Source: Struthidea cinerea (lineage: Eukaryota; Chordata; Aves; Passeriformes; Corcoracidae). From it: a DNA stretch of 64,000 nucleotides. Position numbers and translations under genes: made by a program. The DNA lies in the NCBI GenBank assembly GCA_013397865.1, contig VZTI01003931.1:2193810-2257809 (forward strand). The letters run 5' to 3'. Below are positions 14,100 to 27,400 of the stretch, one piece after another. Under the pieces are notes generated by a model. It saw only the letters and a list, made by a program, of their open reading frames with translations. It was not told the origin of the DNA and searched no databases. The stretch's first letter is position 1; each line of letters opens with the position of its first letter.

Positions 14100-14640
14100 C
14101 ATTCTTTTTTTAAAGAGAGCTGGCTTTAAAAGAAAATCCTTAGATGTCCTCTGTCCAGACTACAGTAAAATAGCTGATACAGGGCTATGTGGGAAGTTAA
14201 TAAATAATACCAGAGAAGAAAGAGGTAAAGGAGGAACTGTTAGATGGAAAGGAAAAATGGAAATAGAGTGTTGGGTAGCTGACAGTTTGAAAGGGGCACT
14301 TTGACAGTGGAAGGAGCTTAATGGCACTTACTCAAGGATCAGTTCTAGGGTGAGCTCTTTTTAAATTTTCTTTCAGGATCATGGCATATAAATAAGTGGT
14401 ATGATGACTCAAAGAAGCATTGTCAATAGAAAACAAAATCAAGTCACTGCAGATTAAAATGGGAATAATCTGAGGACAGGACTAATGGAAAAAAGAGCTT
14501 GGACTAAAACTATTTACTTGAGGACCTAATTGCAAATGTTTTTTGCAGTAAATTTAGGAAATTACTGATGAAAAATAACTGGAGAAAAGGACCTATCTTG
14601 GCTATGAGGCACAGATTTACTAGGAAACTAGAATATCCTT
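14100..14640 (+). repeat. Old, diverged CR1-like LINE fragment (reverse-transcriptase region)
   Basis: Degenerate matches to CR1 ORF2 occur in the right order. A 'GACTACAGTAAAATAGCTGATACAGGGCTATGTGGGAAGTTAATAAAT' interval at 14,158-14,204 parallels the CR1 stretch coding for the 'DFSKAFDTV' block. It is followed near 14,335 by 'AAGGATCAGTTCTAGGGT', which parallels 'CAGGGATCGGTCCTAGG'. A 'GGAGAAAAGGACCT' block near 14,580 fits the later part of the same frame. The copy is full of stops and indels and is much older than the CR1 tails elsewhere in the window. Orientation is plus. Both boundaries are uncertain. Confidence 0.5.
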
Positions 14641-16549
14641 CCTCTCTTGCACCACCATTTATCTGAGGATAAATGTACAAGTACAGCACACAAACTCCCA
14701 CTGCCTGTGATGCCATTTCACATGTTCATGTTAATAGACCCCCAGTCTGTGACAAGAATGAAGGCAAAGTCAGGATGTATTTTTAAGGTATTTTCTGTGG
14801 ACGCAGAGAACCGTATGTGCCATTATTTGGCGTTGGTAACCAGTGAAATTCTGTATTGCCATTAAATAAAAGGAAGATCAAGTGGCGAGAGGCTACTAGG
14901 AAAAGAGGCTACTAGGAAACAAGATTACGGTTGGTGTAATAACAGAGCTCAGAAGCTGAAGTTGCAGATCTTGGCCAATTCCTTTTCCTTGAGCATCCTT
15001 TGTTAGTCTGTCTCTATTGGAAGCAAAGTGACAGTTCTGAACTAGAAGCAAAAATCTTGTGGTGTGGTTTTGCTTCGCTGCTTTTTTCGGTTTCTTCGGG
15101 GGGGGGTTTGTCTCAATAGCGCACAGATATCTTAACAGGCGTTTTCAGAACAGCCTTGCATTTATATTTACAGGTTGACGCAGAACCAAGATTACAGACA
15201 CAGAATAGACATTAACAAAATAACAACTCTGTTTGCATGATTTGTCTTTCATGTCACTGTAAAGGGTGCGTTGTACCATTGTACACTCAAAGGAAGAACC
15301 AGTAACTTCCAAATAGCTCCCTGCTGCATTTTAACTCGTTTATACTTCAGACTTTTTGCATTCAATCAAAGTAACAGTTTTTTGAATCTGTTATCCTGTC
15401 CTCTGCAGTAGCCACGGACAGATAATTCATGCAACTTTCTACCTTGATAAGGAACTGTTTGATACCATACTGATGCATAAAGTTCCTTCCTCACCTCTTA
15501 TAGGTAGAAGTTAGACTACAACCTGAAAACTTAGATCCCAGATAATAGCCATTCTTTGAATATTTCTAATACAAGCTACATTACTGTTGTCATGCACTAA
15601 ACATCACTGTTAACTGGCAGTACTCATCTAGAAACATGGACTATATATGACTTGTCAAAACAACTGTCAAGACTGTCTACTCTCTTCTCTTATTGTTCCT
15701 GAGACACAAGTGAGGAGGGAGCTGCCAGACACCTGAATAGCTCTATGCCCAGACTTCTTTTCCATCAGCCCAGCACATGGTAGTCACAGAAAAATGAGAA
15801 AATGTTAGTGAACGGCTCCTCTGAAAGCCAACAGCAGGGACTGGGATAGATCAATGATTCTGGAGGTGGCAGTGAAAAACAGCCAAAGCTTTCCTCGATA
15901 GATATGGACAAACATATGCTGCGTAGACAATCAGCAATATTTCCATTGCTTCAGGGAAGCACCACTTCTTGCAAGTATACCCAACCTTATTGATTTGGGC
16001 ACGTTCAGTAAGCCCAGTTCCACTCGGACTAATCAAATTTAAGTGCAAATCCTCTGGTCAGTCCATCAGGTGCTGGGCACATGACTATGGAAAGCACCAT
16101 GACACATGACCCAAGTGCTTTCTTAAGAAGCTGTGCAGCCAGCTGTATAAAAACAACTGTGCATCACCAACATAAATAAATAATGGCAAAAAAAAAAGAT
16201 TGTCCACATATTAAAGTACCAATCTAAAATTCAGTTTTGCTCTACATGAGATTCTGTCTGTGGTCCAAGGCAAATCATCTAGTGTTGCCTCAGTGCCAAT
16301 TCTGTTCAGTAGATTAGTGGCATGATAATACTTTTCTGCATTAGAAGCCTTTTGTAAGGATCAATACATTGAGGATACTTAAATATTCAGATCAAATATT
16401 ATTGGATGATTAATCAAGTTAGCAAGAAATGTCAGACCCTTTTATTAATCCTATGAAGTTCATTGCCTCAGATCTTGAGGGAGTGATGCCACATTTGTGT
16501 AAAAAGGATTTTCTGCTATCAGTTTAAAACTGAAAGGCTGTGATTTTAT
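14641..16549. other. Intergenic DNA with small tandem repeats
   Basis: No gene recognised. It contains a tandem duplication at 14,889-14,920 and a run of nine G at 15,098-15,106 in a locally CpG-containing context. Confidence 0.5.
14889..14920. repeat. 16-bp tandem duplication
   Basis: Two adjacent copies of GAGGCTACTAGGAAA plus one base, differing only at the last base (A versus C). A simple local duplication. Confidence 0.9.
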
Positions 16550-16980
16550 TGTGAACCCTTTGTTCTTGAGTTCTGAGACAGTTAAATCGGTGCACCTCCT
16601 TGACCTTCTCTAAACCATTAATAATTTATACACCTCTTTCATTCCACCTCTTATTCATCTCTGTTGTTACGTAAATACCCTAATCTTTTTAATCTCTGCA
16701 TGTATGGAACTCTATCCATGCCTCTGATCCTTCTCATTACTATTCTCTATCTCCTATTTCATTTATGGCTTAAGTGAAATAAAGTGACCAAACTGAATGA
16801 ATAGTCCAAATGGAAGGTTACTACTGTTTCTTGTAAGATGCCTACAATACATTTGATTTATTTAATGATATTTTCTTTTTTTTTCCCCTGTGTACGTAGG
16901 TGTTTTCAATAGGAAGGCCACAGTAACAGCACAGTCTTTTCTCTGAATATAGCTGCTGATCATTTAGGATTTCTCAGGCT
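16550..16980 (-). repeat. Ancient CR1-like LINE fragment, minus orientation
   Basis: Diverged but ordered matches to the antisense of an old amniote CR1/L3-type element: 'TTATACACCTCTTTCATTCCACCTC' (compare 'TTATAGACCTCTATCATATCCCCCC'), 'CTAATCTTTTTAATCTCTGCATGTATGGAA', 'AAGTGACCAAACTGAATGAATAGTCCAAATGG' (compare 'GCGACCAGAACTGCACACAGTATTCCAAATG') and 'GGTGTTTTCAATAGGAAGGCCACAGTAACAGCACAG'. These lie at 16,625-16,940. It is a fossil from before the bird-specific CR1 radiation. Confidence 0.65.
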
Positions 16981-19900
16981 GAACAAGCAGGTCTAATAAT
17001 TTTTTTCCACTGTCCACTAATCTTTTCTTACTTCAGCACCTGCTGTTGGAGTACAGGCTTCCAAACTGTAGTTCCCTGCATCCTGCACCCTGTTGTTCTC
17101 TCCATTCTGCTCTTACTTAATTTATTCTCTCTCTCCTGTGTCAACACAGCTTTTTCCTAAGCTTTGCTCAAAAATCCTGGGTTTTCTTCAATTTTATTTG
17201 TTACTCAAATATTTAGTATCCCACCATATCTTGTACTGCTGCCTTATGCCATTGTTTTGCATGAATCCAAACCTGACCATCTGGGCACAACGAGAAGACC
17301 TTCACTCAGCCATTTTACTGTTCTGTGTTTAGCTTTGCATTCCCTTATCTGCTCACATGGACTCTCTTGCTTATCTGTTGGGATCTTTTCCTGTCTGCCT
17401 TTCTGTTTTGCATTAAATCAACAGTCTCCTGCCTGTCTGTACAGCACACCAATTGTGCTGTACCATCATTTTGTGTTACCCATGAGAAGGTGCCCTTGTG
17501 CTCCAAGTCCTGTTGATGCCAATTTAGTTAAATCCATCTGCAGCACAGTGAGGACTATTGTCTGAGTACAGTAATCTCAGGCCAAACACATATTTTGCAA
17601 AACACCCCTGGGTCTCCCTAGTCAGAGCTCTTGCCTGCATGTCCTTCACCAGGCACTTCCCAGAAATGTGTGTCTTGCCTTATGGGTGACTGTTACCAGA
17701 AGTAAAATCCATTCTCACCTTCTGCCAGAAGTCAGATGGGTAAAGACTGTGTCTCATATTGTCTTTGAATTCATCATCCTTTCACATACATGCCCTCAAT
17801 GATATTTATATTTGCCAGGCAGGCAGGCTCTCTGACCGGACTTAGTGATGTCTCTCATTTCATATATGAACTGCTATCCATTTCATGCCAACTGCTAAGA
17901 TTATGACTCAATTCTCTAGAAAAAAAAATGTCCCAGCCACATAGCTCATCCATCATCTCATGTAAGAAATAGCTTCATGCATTACATGGTCCTCACAACC
18001 TGTTCAATGCCAGAGTATAAACTCTTTCATTGATTAATTTCCACTTAGAGTATAGAGTTAAGTTGAGAGAAAGAGCACATACACATCTCAAGAAAAGAAG
18101 CAAATATTATAATATAGTCCATTGCTGGAACCCATCTCAGAGATATGTGCATTGTGTTCAGGAAAGCCAGTTCCGTGTCAGCTACTAACAGTGACTCTTG
18201 CTCCACCCTATATAGTTCTGCAGTCTTCACAACACCCAACTCAGAATGCAGCTTTTCTGATGGGACGCTCACAGGGCTGGTACATAGAGGTGAGCTGGTG
18301 GAAACATTTGTTTGCAAAAAGCTTTGTCCGTGACTCTTTCTTTAAGCCGTTTTTTTGTGTCTCTTGATGCTAACAACTTCTGCAAGCTAATACCTTTAGC
18401 AACCACAAAATCCCTGCCTTTCAGCAGAACAAGTATCTTAGGCAAATGCTTTGGCTATAGTACTTTTATTCTTCAAATGTTTGTTCTTGGACCCGTGACT
18501 CTTCCTACGCTGGACCACTATGTATCAAAACCTTTATCAAAGGCAATTTGTAAAAGCATGCAGCATCTAGGAAGACAGTTATTCATCCTCATTATCTCCC
18601 CTCATATACATCAATCTTACATATTCCTAATAGCATCTCGAGGCCTGACCACTATTTCCTAGAAATCTACAGAGCTCAGTTCCTCTCACCTTCTCCTTGA
18701 CCACGTTTTCGTTAATATACTTTCCACAGTACTTGCTCATAATTTGTTGCACTTTCATATTACAGACCCAAGTTGTTTGTTCCCTGATGCCTCATTTATC
18801 TTCAAGAATGTCACCAGTACTGCTCTTAGGACTTTCTCATGCGTGTTTCAAGTGATACTAGAATTCCTTTGAAGACAGACAGATACTTAAACCTACTTGT
18901 GGCCAGCCCAGTGCTAACAGTAAAGGTAGTTGCCTTGCCTCATTATACCAAAACATGTACTTGACTTTACCTAAAATGATACTTTTATCCTAAAGCAGAT
19001 CCTATATCCACAGTCTCTGCATAAGACTAATGACTTATTTTTAGTGTGACTTCAGCACAGGTTCGGATATTACCTGAATATGACCTCCCTCATATCTTGT
19101 GGAGCTACATTACCACTGTAGGCTGTTGTAAGTAATTACTGTACACAGTGTCGTAGTTGGTATGTTTGCCAATTCCTTTCTATGGGGAGTTTAAAAACAT
19201 TTCGTTGTCTCATATAGTAAACATGGGGATATACTTCTAAAACAACCCTGCACTGTAGGTGCCCTTTTCCTTGAAATATATTTGCATGCTGCTAGACAAT
19301 TTTCATTTCTCTTTTCCATCAAGGACTTCATTGCTGTTCAACAGTGGGAGGTACAGTCCCATTTGGACTACTGGAAATTCTAACAAATAACTTATCATTG
19401 GAGGAGGATGGGTTTTTACAGACAATATGTACTCACTTCACTGACTTCAGAAAGGTTCTACTACCTTTGATCACTCTTCCCAAATCTAACCACTTACCAG
19501 TCTCAGCTATCAGCTGGTGTTACAATGCAGCTGGAACGTAATTGGCTGCCAGTCTAATAACATATCTTCAAACGTTATTTGACATGAATACATATATATA
19601 TATATTAGTTTGAGGGTCACTTACACGTGGCAGACATCTCTTCAATAGGCTTCTTTCATTACCCATACTGCTGCTTACCACTATGATGTTAGTTTCAGGT
19701 TTGGGATAAGAAATATTTCCAGTCCTTGTAACTGTCCACAGACCGGGCGCTTGTTTTTTCTGCTTTTCATGGTGCTTTCTGATGTCTGCCCTAAATCACA
19801 GTATCAGCCTCAATGTCTCCTAATTCCTCATTTTCTTTATTGTAAGCCGGTAGATTGGTTAGGGCTTTATTCCTAGTAGCCACTATGACTTTGATACCTT

Positions 19901-22900
19901 CCCAGGAGAATGCAGCAGTCATGGTTAGTGGAAGTGCTGCTGCTCCTGTTGCACTGGATACAGGTTTCTTGACAGTCTTTCCTGTAAGAAACTTGTCCGC
20001 CACATACAAATCTGTCGTTAACAAGGAATCTTTAATGTTTCCAGAGCTTCCGGGGCTACAAGAGTTCTCAGCTCTTGTTATAATTATTTCCTCTTCTGCT
20101 TGGCTTTAAGTAGAAAATAACAAGAGGCACAACAGCTTCTTGTCCACGAGCTCCTTCTGTGGGGTCACATTACTCAATAAGCACTTTTACCAGTCTTCCC
20201 AGTGTTTCAGACACAATAGCATCTTATTTGCTTCTCTTCCATCTTTTCCCAGAAGGCTAGCAAAAAGAAAACTGTGATTTTCTCATCTTTATTCCTTTGT
20301 GCATACACTCAATTACTCTTTTAACCGCTTCCTTGTTTGTGTAGGTTATTTTGTCTGGAAATCCACCATCAAGTTTTTAAAAGTCTCTCCAGGACACCTG
20401 TTTATTCCTAGTTTTGTTTTCCATTTAATAATATCTGAAGGGGAAGGTGTGTCTCTCTGCAATTACTGCTGCTGACATGTTTCAGCAATATGTACTGCAC
20501 AATAGTACCAGCAGACTCCATGTTTGTAACACTAACCTGGCTTTTTAACAAGCTATTTACACAGATGCTGAGACTGCAATTAACAGCAAAGCCACACGTG
20601 TGTGGATTAGCTTATGTGTGGTCTTTCAGATCTCCCTGCAAACACGTGTTCTTCCCCCTGGTTTCACACAGATTACTGCACTTGGTTATCTTTATTTGCT
20701 TTCACAGCCTAAGGAATTGTACGTGTTTTAACAGCAGCTAGAGAAGTCAGATGCTGAGCACTTAACAGTAGTGGTGGCAGGTGTTAGTCCAATAAATCTG
20801 TCTTTTCCAGCTTGGCTGGTCTTCACTTAAGGAAGACTGAAACTATGTTAAACAGAATTGCTTCCAAACAAGGCAATTTTAAGTATTAGCTCTCACAACT
20901 TTGTCTACTTCCTAGGAAACTAAATTTTCAAAACTTTGTGCTCATGTTGCACGTATAATACAAACATACACATAAAATCAGCGCTTTTGAGAACTGATGA
21001 GCTTTACTTGAATCTATCACTGTCCTTGTAGATCTTATCTTACTTGAACTGTGTCAAGATAGGGGACATCCAAAAAGACTGTGCCTAATAAAGCAGTATA
21101 TTATGCTGATAGAAGAACCTTTAGCATATGAAATTTACTCTTTGATCATAGACTATGATGGTATTGCCAAGAAAAGGATAAAAGGCACATTTAAAATTAC
21201 TTTAGGTGAAATATTTATACATTACTATTTCTAAATTGAAATGCATATAGAGATGTTCTAAAACATATGACCTACTAAAAATAAACTCTAAGCTCTTCCT
21301 CTAGTTTTTGACTCAAACAGCTAAACATAGCAAAATATATCACAATATTTTGATAGAACATTAAAACATGACCAATAAAATGTGTTCTCTACTGTGCAGG
21401 GCTCTTTAGTTATTAATCTAGAAACATCCCGTAATAATTCAGGCCAATCTAAAATAATATGGCATTTCAGACCTTGCGCTTAAAGCATTGTGTTCCTCAC
21501 TGTAAGCCAGCAAGTAAAGATTCATTTCACATTTAAAAAATTAAACAAACAGCTGCAAATGCATGATACAGCACCAATTACAAAATGAAGACTACATTGC
21601 CTTTAAGAAAATCCAGCTATTTTTCATTCATCCAAATATGTTCAATCTTACTTAAAAATTAGTATCTATGTAAGGACATATTGCATTTTTCCAGGAGAAG
21701 AGACATAGTATTTATTATGTATTATTGTGTCTCCTTACTTCACACCGCAGAAGAAGTGTCCACATCTGCTCACCTCAGAAAGCATATGGATGTTCAAACA
21801 CTGTATCCAGGTATATATTTCAAGGAGAAAATTTAACTGCCTGGGTGTCACACTTTAATTCAATATAGCTGAAGCAGGAAGATGAGAATTTAAAAAAATT
21901 TTCTGAGTTAATTGATTGATGAATAACAACTTCCAAGAGCAGACCTTTATTCATCTCATTTCATATACCCTGATCTGAAATTCACTGGGATTACCTCAAG
22001 TCATAAAAAAATTATAACTAAGGACACATTGAAGTGTGCACTGCACACTGCATACTTGCATTTTCTATTTTCTAGCATTTTTCTGGGATTTTAATTTACT
22101 GGCGATACATGACCAGACTACCTATTTCTATAAAGCTGCTTTTAGAGCTTGAGTCAAGAAATTTTAGGAGTATTTCCCTGCAGTGTTTCTGTGAAGGGCA
22201 GTAATGACCTGGTATCACTTCCCTCTCTCAGGAGAAACTTTTTACAACTCTCTGACATAAACAAATGTGAAAGCTTCTCAGTTCCAATGGTAACATTTTT
22301 ATAAATATAGTTATTGATGCAAATATTTCCATTTTTTTCTGCCAGATTAGCTTTCCTGCCCAACAGCTTATACAATTGAAGAGGTGTTTGCTAAAATGAT
22401 AGCTATATAGGTACAAACATCTTAGCAATAAAAGAGCACCAGCATGAAGTCTGAAACATGAAATCTATACATATCATAACTTATTGTGGATCTATCCGAT
22501 TTTATCACTGCTGAATGGTTTTAAAATGTTCAATTCCTTTCATTTGTGCAACTCCAGCAAGCATATAAATGTCAAGTCTTTCAATTATAGATATCTAATA
22601 GCAGGCAGCCGAATTGTCTAAATAGTAAAAGGGAAATTTAAGAGATTTGGGCTTTGAGATAACAAGAGTCAATTAGAAACATAATAAAAAGCATAAAGCT
22701 TTGGAACACAGTTCAAAATACATCTTCTTAAAGAATGATCTACCATGCACCATATTCAGCAGCTGCATAGCTTGCAGTACACCTCGTCTGAACAGGGCAG
22801 AGCCCTGTACAGAACAGACGTGTTTTTCACAAGGACACACACTTTCTACGTTGAGTAGGCATGACACACACACTGACTAGTCTCAGCCGTTCACTGGGCA

Positions 22901-24177
22901 ATGAATGAAGATAAACAGCTTGAATGAACAAACATTCAATCTGTGAACAACTAGAGGAAAAATTTAAATTACCAGAGAATGCAGGGTTGTTTGTTTGGCA
23001 TAATCCTAAAATATATTCTGTTCATGCAGATTTTTATTAAAAAAGGAACACTTGTTCTTCAAAAATAAATAGATGTTTTGAACAGAACTCCATCATCTCT
23101 GATGCTAATCTCAGTGGGTTTCTTTTGTCATGAGAGTGAAAGAGTATGAGCAGTTTTAAGCAGGCCGTATCAGGTAATTATTATCAGCACCTATATATAT
23201 TCAATTGGACAGACAATTTTTTTTTCATACTGATTTTGGTGTCCATCAGCTCTATGGATAGACTTTTTTTGTCTTCTGGAATGTCCATAACAATATTGGG
23301 AAATTGATTTCTAAATTATAAACTAGGCAGGAACTTTTCTAATAAATAGTGGGTTTTAAAACCTTGGGTTTTTGGAAGTCAGTTTCTAACATTAATGTGA
23401 ACTGTCATGGCAAGGGGTTCATTGGGCACAGCTAAAGCAAAGAGGATGAGAAAAGTACAGAACTATAACATTATAGAAGAGGACATTATTGAAGAGATAA
23501 AATGGAATGCCAAAAAAATTATGACGTGGGGAATCCGAAGGTTTAATAAACTATGTACTTCAAAATTACTGTTTTACTTATAGCTTGGTGCTGAGAATAA
23601 GTTGTCAGCTAACTGATATCATCTAAAGAACTGTGTAGAAATAGCCTAAAGCTCAGGCTCAAGCTGAATTTGTCACTTCTTTGCAGTACTTCCCTGCAAA
23701 AGCCTAGTCAAGGGTCAGCTCTACAGCAACCCAACTAGTGCATCCAGCAGAGAAACCCCATGTACTTTTGAGACAACATAAGCTTTCTACAGGGATGTAC
23801 TGCAGGATACTGTGACTGATTTGCCCTCAGGATGCATCATGCCATGGAGGTCAGCAAAATCAGCTCGTCCTTCTGAGGCCTACTGAGTCCTACCACAGGG
23901 GCTTTGTGTGAGCTCAAGCTCCAGCTCAAGGAAAGCTGCTTGTAATAGAGACATACAATTTCAAGCTTGCAAGGTTTCAAAGCATTCTGGGGCCATGAAG
24001 CTCATATGAAACATGTAGGTACAGTCAGAGGCTATTAACAACTGTAATATCTTTGTATCTACCTGCTAAGATACATAAATTATATACTAAGAAGGTCACA
24101 TGGCCAAATACCGCTCTACTTGCTCCAATAATTGTTACCCTCACATTTATCCTTTCTTAGCTTGTTGCTTTTCTTCA
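16981..24177. other. Intergenic DNA; unidentified protein-like stretch on minus strand near 20 kb
   Basis: No gene can be named. Between about 17.0 and 20.7 kb the plus strand is pyrimidine-rich, and on the minus strand short protein-like segments appear in changing frames. The longest uninterrupted one is 104 codons (20,105 down to 19,794, stop at 19,791). I do not recognise the product, so no CDS is called. An AT microsatellite lies at 19,592-19,605 and an interrupted hairpin at 22,785-22,820. Confidence 0.4.
19592..19605. repeat. (AT)n microsatellite
   Basis: Uninterrupted alternating A and T, 14 bp. Confidence 0.9.
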
Positions 24178-24428
24178 TGGCCTGAAGTTGTGTCTGGGGA
24201 GGTTTAGACTGGACATTAGGAAAAGATTCTTCATCCAGAGGGTGGGTGGGCACTGGAACAGGCTCCCCAGGGAAGTGGTCACAGTACCAGCTTGACAGAA
24301 GATCAAGAAGCATTTGGACAACATTCTCAGGCACATGGTGTGATTCTTGGGGATGGTGCTGTGTTGGGCCAGGAATAGGACTTGATGATCCTTATGGGTC
24401 CCTTCCAACTCAAGTTATTCTGAGATTA
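24178..24428 (+). mobile_element. CR1 LINE fragment, plus orientation
   Basis: The order is typical of a bird CR1 3' end: 'GGCCTGAAGTTGTGTCTGGGGAGG', 'TAGACTGGACATTAGGAAAAGATTCTTC', 'GGCACTGGAACAGGCTCCCCAGGGAAGTGGTCACAG', 'CATTTGGACAACATTCTCAGGCACATGGTG', and 'GACTTGATGATCCTTATGGGTCCCTTCCAACTC', followed by a decayed TTATTCTGAGATT tail. These blocks run through 24,179-24,427. It is 5'-truncated and non-autonomous. The open frames over it are shadows. Confidence 0.93.
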
Positions 24429-27400
24429 AGGATGAGTTTCACTAAGAATTCCAAGGCCTTATTATGAGGATGCTATTAAATACTCAAGACCTTGCATTCA
24501 AAACTGTTTGGAAAAGAGACTGTTTTGTGATACAGTCTGTTAATGTCCAAGGTTTTAGGGTATTTGACTTTGCTGTAAGTAAAAGCAAACAAAAACAAAC
24601 AACAAAAAAAAAAGCAACACAACATCAGTAGGTCACATCATCTACAAAGGATTTCTTCCACATATTAAAGTGGTGAGATTGTTTAAAATTAGCTAGTCTG
24701 TAGCTCTGGCCTCCATTCTTTTCCTTTCTTCTGTTTTCTTCTTTGGAGTTGGAAAGGTAGTCAGAAATGAGTTCTTGCCCATTTTAATCACATCTTCACT
24801 TCAGAATCAACCAACAAAATCAGCACTACCAGCAAAGAAAAGAATACAACACTTCAAGAGAGAGCAAGCTTACTTGCAAACCCTCATCAATCTCATTTCT
24901 GTTTCATTATTTTTCTGGAAAAAATACTTTTATGTTGCCACTATATCCTTGCAACAATTATCATCTTCAGCTGCCTTTATTTATTTTTGTAAACTAATGG
25001 TTTTTTATTAGTAACTAGAAGTGGCATTGAATAAAACTGCTGGCAAGGCTGGCCAAAAAAAAAAAAAAGCCTTTGAAGCAAAAGTATTTTGGTGATCATT
25101 ATCCTTAGACACTGTATTAAAGGCTTTCTCCTTTATTCATCTTAACACTGTAGACAAGAGGTAACTGCTTCCAGAGAGCAGTGGAATGAAGGTGCCACAA
25201 TATTAGCAGTATCACAGCAAGTAGCAGACAGGCTCTGGTGTGACAGAATAATAATAGAAAATACATCCATTTCAGGGAGGAAATATACTAATTTGTAGTC
25301 AGCTCCACTCGTGGAGAGATACTGAAACAATTTCTTAAACTGGCTTCCTAAGAAAGATGGTAGGTTATTAGCTTGCTGCGTCTTTCTCAAGAGACACAAA
25401 CAAGTCCATTACATAGAATGACAAATGCTATTTTCAAAGAAGGGTAGTTAACTATCTCTTCTTATACTAATACCACTTGACTCTTCATCTCACCTGCATC
25501 TCACAGCCCCTTGTGAAAGTTGCATTTTAAAGTCCCTTTCAGCAAGGGAATTCAAAACCAAAGGTTTTGTCGAAGTAGGGATGCGCCTGAGGAACCACCA
25601 AAGGAGGAAAAAGCATGCCCAGTATTTCTCTTCCTGACAAGATTCATTTCCTTGTCCTCATCCTTCCAAGCTCACACCTGGAGTAGGTTCCATACCAGAG
25701 TTACAGAGAGAAGGGTAAAGGCAAGCAGACAGACTGAAAGGAAGCAGTGAGGGGAAAATAAGGATCTGTAAAACCTTGGAGGTAGTTTGATAGAACAGGA
25801 TGCGGAAAGCTTGCATAGTTGAGAGGGCCTAAACTCAGAAGTAAAGACAGTTCATTAACATTTAGCTCACCTGTCAGCCACTTGTGGAAGAAGACCACAG
25901 ATACGACAACCCCGCATTGCACTACAAAGTTAGTTGTAGTGGGGAATGTGCACCTGTTGCACCGTGGGTAACCCACCACAACCTAGGGGACAAAATAAAG
26001 AAGCACCTATCTGAAGCTACTAGGAAATTCAGTAGGCAACGGGTAATTCCCAACCCTGCAGACCGCGGTTTTCTTTTCCCACAACTGCTAAATGAGAAAA
26101 GGCTCTATTAGGCTCCCAGCTAGTGGAAGACAGCTGTGATCCACCTGTTTATATACAGAAGTGTATTTCTTTCCCTTATGTCATTACTCTTCCACGGAGG
26201 TCAAGGAATGCAAGAAAAACTCTCCGCTGTGCAATTGACTAGAGCAGAATACAGAGTTCCTCTTCCAAAAATCCTGTAAGCAACGCCTTTGCTAGTAGAG
26301 TCTATAATCTACCAGGTGGAGCTCACAAGTAGACACTGCATTGGCTCAATTTCAGCAGTTATCTGAAAAACACTTTTTCAGCCGCTAAATTAACTTTGAA
26401 AAAAGCCAAATAATTCTCAGTAGCAAGCCTCTGCACTCCTCACTGTTTAGGCCCCATGGAAACAATGATTGCATCTGTCACCCTAAAAAACCTACTCAAA
26501 CAGCTCTTCACCATCCCTAGAGTCAGACTTCACACTTAAAACTCATCCCTCTGGATTTAGCCGAGATTTCAAATATGGAATTCTGCCCCAGTTGTTGCTT
26601 ATTTGGTTCAGAATTCCTGTGAACCATAAACTACAGGGTTTGAGACAAAACTGTTTAAGAATGTTTATCTGCATCATCTGATTCCAAGTTTGACCACAGA
26701 CCTCCTTACTGCTGCTATGATATGTTTCATGGGAACCCTTCTAATACAATTTTATTTCTTAGCTACCACTTCCTTCACACCAGGGGAAAAAAAGTGAAGA
26801 AGCTGAAAAAACTGGTACGTACCCTAGCAGCGCAATTTTCAGATAATCCCTCTGCTTAAATCAACAACAGTGACAAAAACATTTATTTCTAATATCTTTA
26901 ATTCGAGCCACCCTTGAGCCTTTCAAAATAAATTGCACACTAGAAAGAAAGCAAAATACAGTAGATCAGTTCATCTTTCCTATGGCAGATCTCTATTCTC
27001 TGCAGTACTCCTGCCTATTTAGTAATGTGGGAAAGGCTGCAATTTGCTGTTGTTCCAATCCCAAGGAATACAAGCCCCTGATAAGAACTGCAAGTCTCTG
27101 TTAAGAATCCCTGTAACATATATGCCCCTTAGAGAAATGGTGTGCAAGAGGCTTGAAGGGTTTAGTCATTACTTAGCCATGTAGAACATAGCACATAACT
27201 TGGAAAACAGTCATCTTTTCACAAGATGTTAATTCTATCACCTTCTATTAATTCTATCACCACATATTTAACTCTACCTGGCCAGGCTCCCCTATGTCTT
27301 ATGCCTGTGCAAGTATTTGCACTTAATTCTGTTTTGAAATAAAGTGCACATAAGGTGGCCATCCAAAACAGATAGGACATATAACACCTTCTTTCTAATA

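Noticed and set aside
18045..18317. 90-codon minus-strand frame considered as part of the protein-like region near 20 kb
   Set aside because: I could not link it to the 19.6-20.4 kb segments or recognise it. Left as uncertain noncoding DNA.
24116..24467. Three open frames of 72-77 codons
   Set aside because: Shadows of the CR1 fragment at 24.2-24.4 kb.
25884..26111. Possible LTR (contains AATAAA and a GTGGGT-A-ACCCAC hairpin)
   Set aside because: No TATA element, no recognisable family and no TG/CA boundaries could be defined.
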